A stretch of DNA of 64,000 nt from Dysgonomonas sp. HDW5A (GCF_011299555.1 NZ_CP049857.1:1488001-1552000); one strand, 5' to 3'. Counted from the first letter of the stretch, positions 48,354 through 58,635 are shown. Notes: generated by a model not told the origin, from the sequence alone. A program made the numbers and translations.

Positions 48354-48444
48354 ACAGGTAAAAAGAAATATTAAAAAGGGTAAAACTATCTATCGTTGTT
48401 TTGCGAACTTACTAATTTTTTAAACTAAATAATATCATTTCATT

Positions 48445-49200
48445 ATGAGAAAGAACATTGTTGCAGGAAACTGGAAAATGAACAAAACTCTTCAAGAAGG
48501 TTTAGCTATAGTGGATGCTCTTAAAACAGCATTAGCAGGTAAAACAATCAATTGCGATGTAGTACTTGGTACTCCATTTATACATTTGGCTAGTGCTTCT
48601 GCTGCTATTGGCGATCAAAAAATCGGAGTTGCCGCACAAAACTGTGCTGACAAAGCTTCGGGCGCATATACAGGTGAAATATCTGCAGCTATGGTAGCTT
48701 CTACCGGTGCTAAATATGTAATATTAGGCCACTCTGAACGTCGTGCTTATTATGGCGAAACAGATGCTATCCTAAAAGAAAAAGTACTTTTGGCTCTTGC
48801 TAACGGACTTACTCCTATTTTCTGTATCGGAGAAGTATTGGAAGAAAGAGAAGCTAATAAACAAGAAGCTGTAGTAAAATCTCAAATCGAGAATGCTCTT
48901 TTCGACCTTTCTGCTGCTGATTTCTCTAAACTTGTATTGGCGTACGAACCAGTATGGGCAATCGGAACAGGTAAAACTGCATCTTCGGAACAAGCTCAGG
49001 AAATGCACGCATTTATCCGTAAAACTCTTCTTGAGAAATATGGTAAAGAAGTTGCCGACAATACATCTATCCTTTACGGTGGAAGCTGTAATGCATCGAA
49101 TGCAAAAGAACTTTTTGCAAATGCTGATGTAGATGGTGGTCTTATTGGTGGAGCTTCTCTTGAAGTAGACAAATTTATGCCTATTATCGAAGCTTTTTGA
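48445..49200 (+). CDS. tpiA: Triose-phosphate isomerase
   Basis: Glycolytic TIM-barrel enzyme interconverting glyceraldehyde 3-phosphate and dihydroxyacetone phosphate, 251 residues. Motifs: NWKMNKT (catalytic Lys), [11 protein letters not shown] (catalytic His), [15 protein letters not shown] (catalytic Glu), [11 protein letters not shown] and GGASL. The length is typical. Confidence 0.97.
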   Translation: MRKNIVAGNWKMNKTLQEGLAIVDALKTALAGKTINCDVVLGTPFIHLASASAAIGDQKIGVAAQNCADKASGAYTGEISAAMVASTGAKYVILGHSERRAYYGETDAILKEKVLLALANGLTPIFCIGEVLEEREANKQEAVVKSQIENALFDLSAADFSKLVLAYEPVWAIGTGKTASSEQAQEMHAFIRKTLLEKYGKEVADNTSILYGGSCNASNAKELFANADVDGGLIGGASLEVDKFMPIIEAF

Positions 49201-49225
49201 ATTGATTCTAATTTAAAATAATATT

Positions 49226-49260
49226 ACACGGGGAGACATTTTAAATCTCCTCCGTGTTTT
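49226..49260 (+). terminator. Terminator of tpiA
   Basis: ACACGGGGAGA and TCTCCTCCGTGT pair with one bulge around an A/T loop, followed by T. It lies 26 bases after the tpiA stop. Confidence 0.7.
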
Positions 49261-49446
49261 TCAGTTATAAGTAATTTGTCATCAACGGACTAATTTTATT
49301 ATCTTGGCAAGTATAATAACCGTAAATAGAATTGTTATGTACAGCAATAAAGACCTGTATTTATCCGGTTCGACATTCTGAACCAAACGATCTCTTTGAT
49401 TGTTAAACCACTAACACTCCGACAATTATTTATATTTCAACACATT

Positions 49447-49971
49447 ATGAGAAAATCATTTTATATATTTCTATGCCTTTCTGCTATCTGCTTCTATTCG
49501 AATGCACAAAGCAGATCTATTGTTGACGACCTTAATACAACTAAGGCGGGACAAGGAAAAATTGTTATATATCAAGACGAAGGTATAAGAAGCCTCATTG
49601 GTGCAAATATGATGACTGCCAGCATATCCACCAATCCGACCGCTGTTGCCAGTCAATTATCAACCACAACAGACGTAACCGATGCTCCCAAAAACTTTAT
49701 AAGAGCAAGAGGATACCGTATACAGGTTTACTCGGGTAATGATCAAAAAGTGGCTAAAAACGAAGCCAATTCGAGAAAAGGAGCCATACAATCATCATTC
49801 CCCAACATGGAAGTAACTGTATCGTATAATTCTCCCGTATGGCGTGTCAGAGCAGGAAATTTCAAAACACAAGAGCAAGCTAGTCAAGCGTTAAGTGAAT
49901 TGAAAGCCAAATTTCCGGGATTCAAGGAAATGCGTGTCGTTGACGATGTCGTTAAAATCCCTGTAGATTAA
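49447..49971 (+). CDS. Secreted SPOR-domain protein
   Basis: A 174-residue protein with signal peptide MRKSFYIFLCLSAICFYSNAQ and a C-terminal SPOR domain (GYRIQVYSGNDQKVAKNEA ... WRVRAGNFKTQEQASQALSEL), which binds denuded glycan strands at the division septum. The start ATG 49447 begins the signal peptide; the frame is open 17 codons upstream. It probably works at the cell wall during division. Confidence 0.9.
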   Translation: MRKSFYIFLCLSAICFYSNAQSRSIVDDLNTTKAGQGKIVIYQDEGIRSLIGANMMTASISTNPTAVASQLSTTTDVTDAPKNFIRARGYRIQVYSGNDQKVAKNEANSRKGAIQSSFPNMEVTVSYNSPVWRVRAGNFKTQEQASQALSELKAKFPGFKEMRVVDDVVKIPVD

Positions 49972-49997
49972 AGTCTCAAACTCTTTTATTGCTTTGA
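49969..49997. repeat. Repeat fragment after SPOR gene
   Basis: TAAAGTCTCAAACTC then TTTTATTGCTTTGA starts in the stop codon. Read in reverse it resembles the tail of the 21137-21244 repeat (CCAAAGC..ATAAA..GTCTGAGACTTT). A further AGCAATAAATAGTTT piece lies at 50129-50143. Confidence 0.5.
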
Positions 49998-50169
49998 TAA
50001 ACAAACCTGAAATTGGGCATTTAAGCAACAGATAGTATTTAATGTCGCATCTCAAAACGATAACTCTAAATAAGTTTTATACTTGAGTAAACAACAAATG
50101 ATCTGAAATCTTGCAGCTTAACGGGCAGCAATAAATAGTTTAAATAACATATTACTAAATTCGAAAAAA

Positions 50170-50745
50170 ATGTCTTCAACAAATAACGAAGAAAACAATA
50201 TATCGCTACTAGCCAGTCACTATAAATCTGTCATCGATTTATTAGGAGAAGATGCAACCCGGGAGGGTTTACTTGATACTCCGGTGAGGGTAGCCAAAGC
50301 AATGAAATTCCTGACTAAAGGTTATAACGAGAGTCCGGAAGATATTCTAAAGAAAGCTCTTTTCAAAGAAGATTATAGCCAAATGGTTATTGTAAAGGAT
50401 ATCGACTTTTACTCACTATGTGAGCATCATATGCTACCATTTTGGGGAAAAGCACACGTTGCCTATATTCCTAATGGGTATATCACCGGATTGAGTAAAA
50501 TACCTCGTGTAGTAGAAGTTTTTGCCCGACGTTTACAGGTTCAGGAAAGATTGACTACTCAAATAAAGGATTGTATCCAGAAAACTTTAAACCCAATGGG
50601 TGTAATGGTTGTAATAGAGGCACAACACATGTGTATGCAAATGCGTGGAGTTGAAAAGCAAAACTCAACAACTACAACTTCCGATTTTACAGGGGTATTC
50701 AATACGGCTAAAACACGTGAAGAGTTTATCAATCTGATAAGATAA
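50170..50745 (+). CDS. folE: GTP cyclohydrolase I
   Basis: First enzyme of folate/tetrahydrobiopterin synthesis, converting GTP to dihydroneopterin triphosphate. Its 191 residues carry the zinc/catalytic blocks [23 protein letters not shown] (Cys, His) and [20 protein letters not shown] (near the second Cys in QHMCMQM). Length and motifs are those of the type IA enzyme. Confidence 0.97.
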   Translation: MSSTNNEENNISLLASHYKSVIDLLGEDATREGLLDTPVRVAKAMKFLTKGYNESPEDILKKALFKEDYSQMVIVKDIDFYSLCEHHMLPFWGKAHVAYIPNGYITGLSKIPRVVEVFARRLQVQERLTTQIKDCIQKTLNPMGVMVVIEAQHMCMQMRGVEKQNSTTTTSDFTGVFNTAKTREEFINLIR

Positions 50746-50809
50746 AGGATAATACCTTTCTTTAATTCTGATATACATATAATCAGACACTTAACTTAAT
50801 ACTCTCTTT

Positions 50810-51337
50810 ATGAATAACTATTTCATTATACCGGGGCTTGGAAACTCAGGGGCAAACCATTGGCAAACTTATTTTGAGAACTCAGGCGAGAATTTTCAGA
50901 GAATAAACCAACAGGAATGGAATGCTCCAAACTGTGAAGAGTGGATGAAAAATATTGATGATACAATCAGTAAGTACGATTTATCCACAGTTATTTTAAT
51001 CGGACATAGCTTGGGATGTGTAACCATCGCCAATTGGGCAAAACAATATGGAAGGAAAATAAAAGGTGCTTTGCTTGTTGCTCCAAGTGATATAGAATCT
51101 CCTCTATATACCTTCACTTCCAGTGGATTTACTCCTATCCCTTTAGATAGGATAAACTTTGAAACCGTTGTTGTGGCTAGTTCCAATGATCCTTGGGTAT
51201 CTATTGAAAGGGTAAAACTCTTTGCTGATAGTTGGGGAAGTAAACTTATCAACATAGGTGCTGCCGGACATATAAACGCCGAATCTGGCTACGGCGAGTG
51301 GCAAGAAGGGCTTGATATTTTGAAAGAACTCGATTAA
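50810..51337 (+). CDS. RBBP9/YdeN-type small alpha/beta hydrolase
   Basis: A 175-residue serine hydrolase of PF06821. It begins NNYFIIPGLGNSGANHWQTYFE, the nucleophile is in VILIGHSLGCVTIANWA, the Asp in ASSNDPWVSIER and the His in AAGHINAESGYGEW. Cytoplasmic; substrate unknown. It lies 64 bp after folE and converges on pdxB. Confidence 0.9.
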   Translation: MNNYFIIPGLGNSGANHWQTYFENSGENFQRINQQEWNAPNCEEWMKNIDDTISKYDLSTVILIGHSLGCVTIANWAKQYGRKIKGALLVAPSDIESPLYTFTSSGFTPIPLDRINFETVVVASSNDPWVSIERVKLFADSWGSKLINIGAAGHINAESGYGEWQEGLDILKELD

Positions 51338-51371
51338 CCAACCTCTTCCCGTTTCTTTACTTATTCAGTAT

Positions 51372-52484
51372 TTATTTGAGTATAAAGCCTAATTTCTGCA
51401 ACAGAGCTTTATCTGTTTCGTTATCTACATTCTTAACTGTATAACTTAAGTACTCCCGACGAAGAGGATAATTACCACGCAAGGTACTAAAGGCATACGG
51501 GTTGCTTATTAACCGATTGTGATCGTCTGTGGGATCATAGGTAATCAAAATAGCTTTTTCTAGCTTATTTCCATCTAAAACAGCCCAATCTATAACAGGA
51601 TTTTCGACCTGAGGTATGACTATTTTACTAAGGGGTTCTTTAGATAAAGCCCAAAAGTCGGCAATAGACGCTAAAGACATTCGGGTAGCATTCCCTTTTC
51701 CATCAGCTGAGTAACCCGCAATATGAGGAGTTGCAATATCCACCATATTCATGTAATCAAGATCAATAGAAGGTTCTTTTTCCCAACAGTCTATAATGGC
51801 TCCTGCTATCTGCTTATCGGTTAATGCCTTTTTTATAGCAGTTGTATCAATAATCGCACCACGGGCAGCATTTATTATTATGGGAGTTTTACCCAAGCTT
51901 TCGAAAAACAGCTGATCTGCCAAATGATAAGTAGCGTGTTCGTCTTCGCGAGTAAGCGGTGTATGAAATGTAATTATATCTGCCTCTTTTTTGATAGTAT
52001 CCAGATGTACGAATTCATTGCTTCCTTCAACTTTTTCGCGAGGTGGGTCATTTTTTAAGACACGCATTCCTAAAGCTTCACAGACTAAAGCGACTTTTTT
52101 ACCAACATTGCCTACTCCTACAATCCCTATTGTTTTATCTTTCAATAAGAATCCTTTCCGCTGAGCCATAACAACCAAAACTGAGGCAATATATTGTTCA
52201 ACCGAACCGGAATTACAGCCCGGAGCATTTGTCCACTTGATATTATGTGCATCACAATACGCTGTGTCGATATGATCATAACCTATCGTTGCAGTACAAA
52301 TAAGCTTCACACTAGAACCTTCAAGCAAATCCTTGCCAAAGTGTGTTACTGTACGCACAATTAAGGCATCTGCTTCTTTAATGGCTTCTTTGGTAAAGTC
52401 GGCTCCCGAAAGATAGGTTACCTCTCCATACGACTCGGCAACGCCTTTTAAAAACGGTATGTTTTTGTCTGCTACTATTTTCAT
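51372..52484 (-). CDS. pdxB: Erythronate-4-phosphate dehydrogenase
   Basis: NAD-dependent D-2-hydroxyacid dehydrogenase of the pyridoxal 5'-phosphate pathway, 370 residues. The NAD site is TIGIVGVGNVGKKVALV. Substrate and catalytic blocks are IITFHTPLTREDEHATYHL, INAARGAIIDTTA and PHIAGYSADGKGNATRMSL (catalytic His with Glu in DCWEKEPSID); this last block and the C-terminal extension fit PdxB rather than SerA. The start ATG 52484 is preferred over one four codons earlier (MVKK). Confidence 0.93.
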   Translation of the reverse strand: MKIVADKNIPFLKGVAESYGEVTYLSGADFTKEAIKEADALIVRTVTHFGKDLLEGSSVKLICTATIGYDHIDTAYCDAHNIKWTNAPGCNSGSVEQYIASVLVVMAQRKGFLLKDKTIGIVGVGNVGKKVALVCEALGMRVLKNDPPREKVEGSNEFVHLDTIKKEADIITFHTPLTREDEHATYHLADQLFFESLGKTPIIINAARGAIIDTTAIKKALTDKQIAGAIIDCWEKEPSIDLDYMNMVDIATPHIAGYSADGKGNATRMSLASIADFWALSKEPLSKIVIPQVENPVIDWAVLDGNKLEKAILITYDPTDDHNRLISNPYAFSTLRGNYPLRREYLSYTVKNVDNETDKALLQKLGFILK

Positions 52485-52494
52485 TTTTTTCACC

Positions 52495-52516
52495 AAGGTC
52501 TCAGACCTTTTTATAA
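52495..52516. repeat. Short palindrome before pdxB
   Basis: AAGGTCTCAGACCTTTTTATAA, one of the cleanest members of the short AAGGTCT/AGACCTT family, between the ABC ATPase stop and the pdxB start. Confidence 0.65.
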
Positions 52517-52525
52517 TTTATTAAA

Positions 52526-53215
52526 TCATTTACAATGGCTATAGAAAAGGTCTCTGATGGATGACACCTCTTGGGCTTTACCATCAAAAACCAAACTCCC
52601 TTTATTCAGAATAAGATAACGGGAGGCAATATCGGATACATCATCAAAGCGGTGAGATGAATATAAAATCACTTTTGATTTACCCAACTCAGCAATAAAC
52701 TCTATCATTTTAGCATGTTGGTTAGGATCCAGTCCGTTAGAAGGTTCATCCAGAATCAAAATATCCGGATTATGGATAAGGGCTTGAGCAAGTCCCACAC
52801 GACGCTTATTTCCATTGGATAAAGCGTGTATCTTCTTATGATACTCCGATTCGAGACTTACGGTTTGAATCATTTCGTCGACGCGCTCTTTAACCTTCGA
52901 ATGGGCCAGGTAAATAGAAGCTGCATATTCAAGGTATTCACGCACATACATATCTTCATAAAGGGGATTGTATTCGGGTAAATAGCCTATGTTCTGCTTT
53001 ACCTCTTCCGGCTTCGCTAAAATATCTTGTCCGTCAATTAATACACAACCTTTAGTCGCAGAGAGAACTCCTGCAATAATATTCATTGTTGTACTCTTGC
53101 CTGCTCCGTTAGGTCCCAGAAAAGCAGCTATCTCTCCTTTCTTCAAACTAAAACTCACATCATGAAGAGCCTCAGAGTTTGCATAACTTTTAGATATATT
53201 TTGAACTTCTATCAC
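52526..53215 (-). CDS. ABC transporter ATP-binding protein
   Basis: A 229-residue ATPase. Walker A is LGPNGAGKSTTMNIIAG, the signature region HALSNGNKRRVGLAQAL, Walker B DILILDEPSNGLDP and the switch His in LYSSHRFDDVSDI. The signature reads LSNGN rather than LSGGQ, as in GldA/CcmA-like branches. No permease gene is next to it. It lies 8 bp after tamB and before pdxB, so in the same transcript. The exported substrate cannot be told. Confidence 0.92.
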   Translation of the reverse strand: MIEVQNISKSYANSEALHDVSFSLKKGEIAAFLGPNGAGKSTTMNIIAGVLSATKGCVLIDGQDILAKPEEVKQNIGYLPEYNPLYEDMYVREYLEYAASIYLAHSKVKERVDEMIQTVSLESEYHKKIHALSNGNKRRVGLAQALIHNPDILILDEPSNGLDPNQHAKMIEFIAELGKSKVILYSSHRFDDVSDIASRYLILNKGSLVFDGKAQEVSSIRDLFYSHCK

Positions 53216-53223
53216 TTCAATAA

Positions 53224-56200
53224 TTATTTGGTACTTTCGGTATGTACTTCCTGAGCAGGACGTTTTCTTCTCTTCTTAAATACTTGAAATAGTTCTTTTA
53301 TTCTCTTGGCTTCTTTGGTATAAACAAGACCTATACCTTGGGTTGTAGGAGCTTGTCTATAGAGTCGCTCATTGGTTCTATTAAAAACTTTAGCCTTTAT
53401 ATTACGAGTCAGGGCGTATGCAATATCGAAGTCTCCAATAAATGAATTATCGGCGTTTGACTGATCTGTCCGATACCCCACATTACTGTTAAATTCTAAT
53501 TTGTCTTCCAGAAATTTACGGGACAAACTAACGGTCATATCCATATCAGAGAATGATCCGTCATTCGAAGAAATATTGGTTCCGATAGCCCATTTATCAC
53601 CCAAGGCATTTCCTAACAAAGCATTTAAGCCGTTAGACAATGCACTCGAAGCTACACTGGTTAGAATTCCGTCAGCCATGTTTCCTCCTACTGAAGAGCC
53701 TTCTGAATGGAATGAACCTGTAGCCACAAGGAAAGCAAATTGTATCGTTTTCTGGTTATCGGTAGCAATCATACTCCTTACACGCTGCCTTGTCTCATCA
53801 GGGGCATCGGGTAAAGTTATATTATAACTGACATCCATCTTATCCATATTCCCCTTAATAATCAACTCACAATCGACGTTTACACGTGACGGGTTATTCG
53901 CGTCTTCACCAAAGCTTCTATCTAACGTAGTAAGGTCAGCTCTTACTCTCCGATATGCTGTAATGTCAAAATTAGTTTTCAAAGGATCTCCATTAAATAC
54001 CAGCTTACTACCCTCTCTGATTTTAAACTCAAGGGTTTTTATATTCTGTAGCCTCAGTCTTACAAAACCATCCGAAACCGTGTAATCTCCAAAAGCATTC
54101 ATTGCTTCAGACCTCATATCATATGAGAATTTAATCAGTCCGGAACCTTTTACCTGCATAGCATCTCCTGTGAGCGGGTTAATTATAACACCCATCTGAA
54201 AATCGGGCGTAACTGTCAAATCGACTGACAAGCGTAGAGGTAATGTCTTTTGAATTTCTGTTACAACATTGTCCAGATTATCCTGTTCAGGGACATTTAT
54301 ATAAACAATACTCTGATAAACGGTAGCTTGAGAAGTTTGAGGAATTTGTACATTCAGAACTGAATTACGTCCATTTCTGATCTTCATCTTCACATCAATC
54401 AGATCATCGGAGCCATTTACATTCACCGTCCCACTTGCAAATACCTTCCCATAGAATAAACTATCGGTTCTACTCGCTGTATTTAGCACCAACAGATTAT
54501 TTAAGTTCATATCTAATGAGTATCGCATATCTTCAAAATTCGTATGCGTCACCAGTGCATTTAGCGTCCCTTTATTCTTATAACTATCTTCGATAATAAG
54601 ATTATCAAAACCAATCTTATTAGGTTCGATTTGTATTGTATCCGAAATATGATATGTTACATTGGTGTAATCAATACCCACATATGCATCGTTTACACCC
54701 AACCAACCATCAACTAAAGGTGCAGTAATACGTCCCTTAATATTCAAGCCGGTACTGATACTACCCGAAGCCTTATTCAGCATATCTGCAACAAATGGCT
54801 GTACCCAGGCAATATCCAATCTATCTAAATTTAATTTTAAATCCAATGAATCACGGGTCGGATATACCCAGCCCCGCAATTGGCTTTTAGAGCTAACTTT
54901 CTGTAAATCGGCTTGGAGACCAATCGCCCCAACCTCTTCACTCCAATAGCTTTTTACTGAAAGATCTCCCAGAGTATCATTGAATATGATAATATTCGAG
55001 AGAGCCATATTATTGGTATATAACTCAGGTGTCCCCAAGATATTCATTACCCTTATATCTCCATCGGCAATTGCACTCACATTCTTGACATCAAATGCTT
55101 CAAATATATCTCCAAGATGAGCATTAAAGAATGATACATTCAGCGTATCGGTTTTCTGATCGGAGATAACGCCGTCAACTCCGAAAAATCGACTTAACAT
55201 CCTGTTATTACCTACTGTAATTCCAAAGTTCGAGATTGTAGTTTTGACTCCTTCATTTACAATTTCGGCATCCATCAGAGACATTTTGAGTTTGCCTACA
55301 TTCAAATCGCTAGGCAATAAATGAAGATAAGAGATAAGTTCTCCGCTTTCAGACATTCGCAGGTTTGCCAAGGCTTTTACACTGCCGTCGAAGCTAAAGC
55401 TTCCGGTATCTGTTTTAGCTCTTAACAGGGCATTAATAGTATCTGATTCTATATTTGTATTAAGACCTACTTTTATTCTTTCTGAACCATTATAAAGAAT
55501 TGTGTTACCCACCAGATTCATCAATGTATCGCTATTCCCAATATCAATCCGTGTATTTTGAATACTTAACTCTCCGTATTCAATGAGTGGCACATCTGCC
55601 GTAGCTTTAAATATATTTTCTTTCGTATTTACCAATCCGCTTATTATCATCGGCTTAACAATATTAGCCGGAAGATCGAAAGTACGACTCAGATTTTCAG
55701 TATTATCTAATGTAAGACTAAAGCTGAAATCATTTTGCATACTTCTTTGACGATAATATTTGGGCTTAGGAAATATACCCGGTAGGTATTGATTCATTAT
55801 GATACCAACTTCATCCGATAATGTCATAAAATTATATTGCCCCTCAATACTTGCATTCAATAAAGATGAATTCAGGGTTATAAATTTTCTGGACTCATCT
55901 GTAAAGCCGGCCTTCAATTCTATTTTACCCGGAATAAAAGATAAGCTATCTCGTGAAAATACAAAGTTTTCAACGATCACATCTCCTTGTATTTTTGCAG
56001 GATCTAATCCGATGATATTACCTTTCAATTCGAAAGAGAGTAATGGATTCTTCCATTGTAAGCTGTCAATAAACCGATCGACCTGTAGCTTCTCGACACT
56101 CATATCAATATCAATTTTAGGAATCCTATCTTGAGTCATATCGGCTTTTGCCTCAAACTTTCCGGCAGGGAGGTCGGCTTTTATCCATGCTCCCATTTTT

Positions 56201-57693
56201 GCCGCATTATAATAGGCTGTGAAGGGAATATTATTATAATTCTGCCTATGATATTGCAATGAGTTTACCTGCCCTTTCACGTCCGCACGTAACGACTGTT
56301 TGGGTGTTTGAGATGCAGTCAGATTCAAATTCATAGACAAACGTCCCAATTCGGGATTAGCTAATAACCCTCCCAGATTAAAGTTTTGAGTTTGTAATCG
56401 GGCTTTCACATTATAATTTTGGAAAGTAGTATCAACCGAACCTGTGGCTAACATTTGTATAGAGCCTTGTTTAGCCCATGCCTCAGCTTTTATATTCAGA
56501 TCGCTCAGTTTACCATGAAGATTTCCGGTAAGCCTTATATCTCCTAAAGTTTTCAACATATCGGGTGCTGTGAATGTTGAATCGCCTAACTTGGCAAAAT
56601 CAACAATTGCATCGGGAGTAATCTGGAAACTAGTTATATCCAAATTCAAATCTGCCAGATCGTAACGTTCGTAATTTGAAATCGAGCCATTAGCTTTTAT
56701 ATTCGTCTCATCACCATAACTCAGTAATAGGTTTTCGATATTCACCAAAGGTAGTTTACCTTTGATCGAAGCCTCCAGTATAATATCATTTTGTAAATAC
56801 TTCAAACCGGGCATAAACGGATACAAATCGAGCTTCGATAATTTCGACTGTTCAGTTACAAGAGCTACTTCATTTGTTGACAGATTATAATGTGCCGATG
56901 GTATTTTCAATACTGAATTAGGGAGGCTCAATGATGCATCAGATAAATAATAGGTAGTCTTATCTGAAGTCAAATGTGCTTTCAGCTCCGTAATCTCAAT
57001 ACCTGTTTGCTCTTTAAGTGCGAGTGATACTAATGTTATATTAAGATTTTCGGGGTCTATGGAAGGTAATTTCAAATTGGCATTAAGCTCTGATATATTT
57101 ATATGTGAAGCATTAAATATTCCCGGCGTTATTGTATCTGAAAGAACATCGTATTTAAGCTTTGCATTTTTAAGAGTGACATCAACAATGTCTATAATCA
57201 AACTACTTTTTGTTGTATCGACTACCGTTGTATCACTGCTGCTAAAGGCATCTATTATAAATTGAAAGTTAAAATCAGAACTCGATGTTTGTTGCGATAA
57301 ATTAGCGGTAACATCCTCCAGTTCTATTTCATTAATCAATAATTTGTTTCTCAACAAAGACCATGGGCTGATATGAACATCTAAATTTCCGGCATAAATA
57401 AGAGTATCTTTTGCCTGATCTTCGACATATACCCCTTTTAAGTTCACATGATTGAAAAGCCTGAGACTAACAGCATCTATCCTAACCTCGGTTTTTAAAA
57501 TTGTTCTTAGTTCACCCAAAGCAAAATCAACCAGTTTACGCTGAACTGCAGGGATGGATAAAATACCGTATAATATGATGATTAATGCAATAAAGCTTAA
57601 TATTATATAAGTTAAGCCTTTGAATGCTTTCTTTATATAATTCTTTTTCTTTAGAGGCTTATTAATCTCTGTTCCTTTCTCTTCCTGATCCAT
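53224..57693 (-). CDS. tamB: TamB-family outer-membrane biogenesis protein
   Basis: A 1489-residue inner-membrane-anchored periplasmic protein of the TamB/AsmA-like superfamily, thought to bridge the membranes and move phospholipid or help insert outer-membrane proteins. One N-terminal membrane helix (GLTYIILSFIALIIILYGILSI, residues about 29-50) is followed by a long beta-rich region of repeated strands and a C-terminal DUF490 (TamB) domain near residues 1150-1450, with DMSYNITLPDAPDETRQRVRS and LSRKFLEDKLEFNSNVGYR. Coupled to the ABC ATPase gene. Family is secure; exact role in this organism is inference. Confidence 0.9.
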   Translation of the reverse strand: MDQEEKGTEINKPLKKKNYIKKAFKGLTYIILSFIALIIILYGILSIPAVQRKLVDFALGELRTILKTEVRIDAVSLRLFNHVNLKGVYVEDQAKDTLIYAGNLDVHISPWSLLRNKLLINEIELEDVTANLSQQTSSSDFNFQFIIDAFSSSDTTVVDTTKSSLIIDIVDVTLKNAKLKYDVLSDTITPGIFNASHINISELNANLKLPSIDPENLNITLVSLALKEQTGIEITELKAHLTSDKTTYYLSDASLSLPNSVLKIPSAHYNLSTNEVALVTEQSKLSKLDLYPFMPGLKYLQNDIILEASIKGKLPLVNIENLLLSYGDETNIKANGSISNYERYDLADLNLDITSFQITPDAIVDFAKLGDSTFTAPDMLKTLGDIRLTGNLHGKLSDLNIKAEAWAKQGSIQMLATGSVDTTFQNYNVKARLQTQNFNLGGLLANPELGRLSMNLNLTASQTPKQSLRADVKGQVNSLQYHRQNYNNIPFTAYYNAAKMGAWIKADLPAGKFEAKADMTQDRIPKIDIDMSVEKLQVDRFIDSLQWKNPLLSFELKGNIIGLDPAKIQGDVIVENFVFSRDSLSFIPGKIELKAGFTDESRKFITLNSSLLNASIEGQYNFMTLSDEVGIIMNQYLPGIFPKPKYYRQRSMQNDFSFSLTLDNTENLSRTFDLPANIVKPMIISGLVNTKENIFKATADVPLIEYGELSIQNTRIDIGNSDTLMNLVGNTILYNGSERIKVGLNTNIESDTINALLRAKTDTGSFSFDGSVKALANLRMSESGELISYLHLLPSDLNVGKLKMSLMDAEIVNEGVKTTISNFGITVGNNRMLSRFFGVDGVISDQKTDTLNVSFFNAHLGDIFEAFDVKNVSAIADGDIRVMNILGTPELYTNNMALSNIIIFNDTLGDLSVKSYWSEEVGAIGLQADLQKVSSKSQLRGWVYPTRDSLDLKLNLDRLDIAWVQPFVADMLNKASGSISTGLNIKGRITAPLVDGWLGVNDAYVGIDYTNVTYHISDTIQIEPNKIGFDNLIIEDSYKNKGTLNALVTHTNFEDMRYSLDMNLNNLLVLNTASRTDSLFYGKVFASGTVNVNGSDDLIDVKMKIRNGRNSVLNVQIPQTSQATVYQSIVYINVPEQDNLDNVVTEIQKTLPLRLSVDLTVTPDFQMGVIINPLTGDAMQVKGSGLIKFSYDMRSEAMNAFGDYTVSDGFVRLRLQNIKTLEFKIREGSKLVFNGDPLKTNFDITAYRRVRADLTTLDRSFGEDANNPSRVNVDCELIIKGNMDKMDVSYNITLPDAPDETRQRVRSMIATDNQKTIQFAFLVATGSFHSEGSSVGGNMADGILTSVASSALSNGLNALLGNALGDKWAIGTNISSNDGSFSDMDMTVSLSRKFLEDKLEFNSNVGYRTDQSNADNSFIGDFDIAYALTRNIKAKVFNRTNERLYRQAPTTQGIGLVYTKEAKRIKELFQVFKKRRKRPAQEVHTESTK

Positions 57694-57698
57694 ACTTT

Positions 57699-57718
57699 AA
57701 GGTCTGAAGCCTATTTTT
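57699..57718. repeat. Short palindrome upstream of tamB
   Basis: AAGGTCTGAAGCCTATTTTT, a decayed member of the short palindrome family, five bases upstream of the tamB start. Confidence 0.45.
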
Positions 57719-57773
57719 CCCTTTGGCGAATATTTCCCCTAGGCTGTTATAACTCAATAATATTGAGAAAATC

Positions 57774-58133
57774 TCATTTCAAACGGTCTGCCCACTCATC
57801 TTCTTTAAATCCGACAAGTACATAATCATCACCGATGACCAGAGGGCGTTTTACAACCATCCCGTTAGAAGCCAATATTTTAATGAGCTCTTCGTTGGAT
57901 GCTGTTTTTACCTTTTCTTTTAGATTCTGTTCTTTATAAACATTTCCGGATGTATTGAAAAACTTACTTATAGGTAACTTACTTCTATCGATCCAAGTGG
58001 TTAGCTCTTCGATTGTCGGATTATTTTCCACTATATGCCGACTTTCTACTTCTATATTATTTTCCTTAAGCCATTTTGCCGCTTTCTGACAAGTACTGCA
58101 CTTTGGATATTGTAGAAATAAAATTTTGTTCAT
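57774..58133 (-). CDS. ArsC/Spx-family thioredoxin-like protein
   Basis: A 119-residue cytoplasmic protein of the arsenate reductase-like (ArsC/YffB/Spx) family. It begins NKILFLQYPKCSTCQKAAKWL with a CxxC redox motif and ends with MVVKRPLVIGDDYVLVGFKEDEWADRL. The three-Arg arsenate site of classical ArsC is not evident, so arsenate reduction should not be assumed. No ars operon is nearby. A -7 box TAACTTTG lies at 58203-58196 on the minus strand. Confidence 0.88.
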   Translation of the reverse strand: MNKILFLQYPKCSTCQKAAKWLKENNIEVESRHIVENNPTIEELTTWIDRSKLPISKFFNTSGNVYKEQNLKEKVKTASNEELIKILASNGMVVKRPLVIGDDYVLVGFKEDEWADRLK

Positions 58134-58195
58134 ATCTGTATATTTTATTAATCAAATTGTCAATTGTATTATATAACCGGGCTAAACACTATACG

Positions 58196-58203
58196 CAAAG
58201 TTA
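58196..58203 (-). promoter_or_regulatory. -7 box candidate for ArsC-like gene
   Basis: TAACTTTG on the minus strand matches TAnnTTTG, 63 bases before the start codon. No clear TTG partner. Confidence 0.35.
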
Positions 58204-58604
58204 AATTTTCTTTCTTATTTTCTCTCAAATGTAAGTTAATAAGTACGAGGAAAATTTATCGTTAGAGCATCGGATATCAAAAAAAGAGACCGGCTTATAA
58301 GTAATATATTCCGGCTTATTACGAATAACTAATCAGTGCATTTTCAGCATTCAAGTAACAAAAGAATATACGACTCTAAATCACTATATCTGGTGATTGT
58401 CTCATTCTCTTTATTTCATTACTTTTACTAACACTTTTAGCGAGCGTATTGTTTGCATAAGTAAGCAAAACAGCTATAAAAACTTGTAATCTGAGAATTT
58501 AAGTTCTGAGAACTAATTATTAGTTTGATAAGTAAAGCAAAAATAGAGAATTATACTCTTTACATGTTTCATCAATTATTTTCTTTTACTTATCATTAAA
58601 AAAT
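58204..58604. other. AT-rich intergenic region
   Basis: About 400 bp between the divergent ArsC-like and hemG genes. AT-rich; it has a GACCGGCTTATAAG/TTCCGGCTTATTACG near-direct repeat (about 58292-58324), but no reading frame or RNA fold I can support. Confidence 0.45.
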
Positions 58605-58612
58605 TACTTTTG
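58605..58612 (+). promoter_or_regulatory. -7 box candidate for hemG
   Basis: TACTTTTG, exact TAnnTTTG match, 23 bp before the hemG ATG. TTG partner unclear. Confidence 0.4.
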
Positions 58613-58635
58613 TTTAAAGATCAAAAAACTGTCAA

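Noticed and set aside
49972-50169. Possible riboswitch upstream of folE
   Set aside because: The gap holds repeat fragments and no conserved aptamer-like core that I can recognise.
57774-58133. Arsenate resistance gene arsC
   Set aside because: Only the CxxC/Spx-like features are clear; no arsenic-linked neighbours (arsB, arsR, acr3).
58292-58324. Near-direct repeat of about 15 bp in the hemG upstream region, checked as a CRISPR start or operator
   Set aside because: Only two imperfect units and no further copies; not a CRISPR array and too weak to call as an operator.
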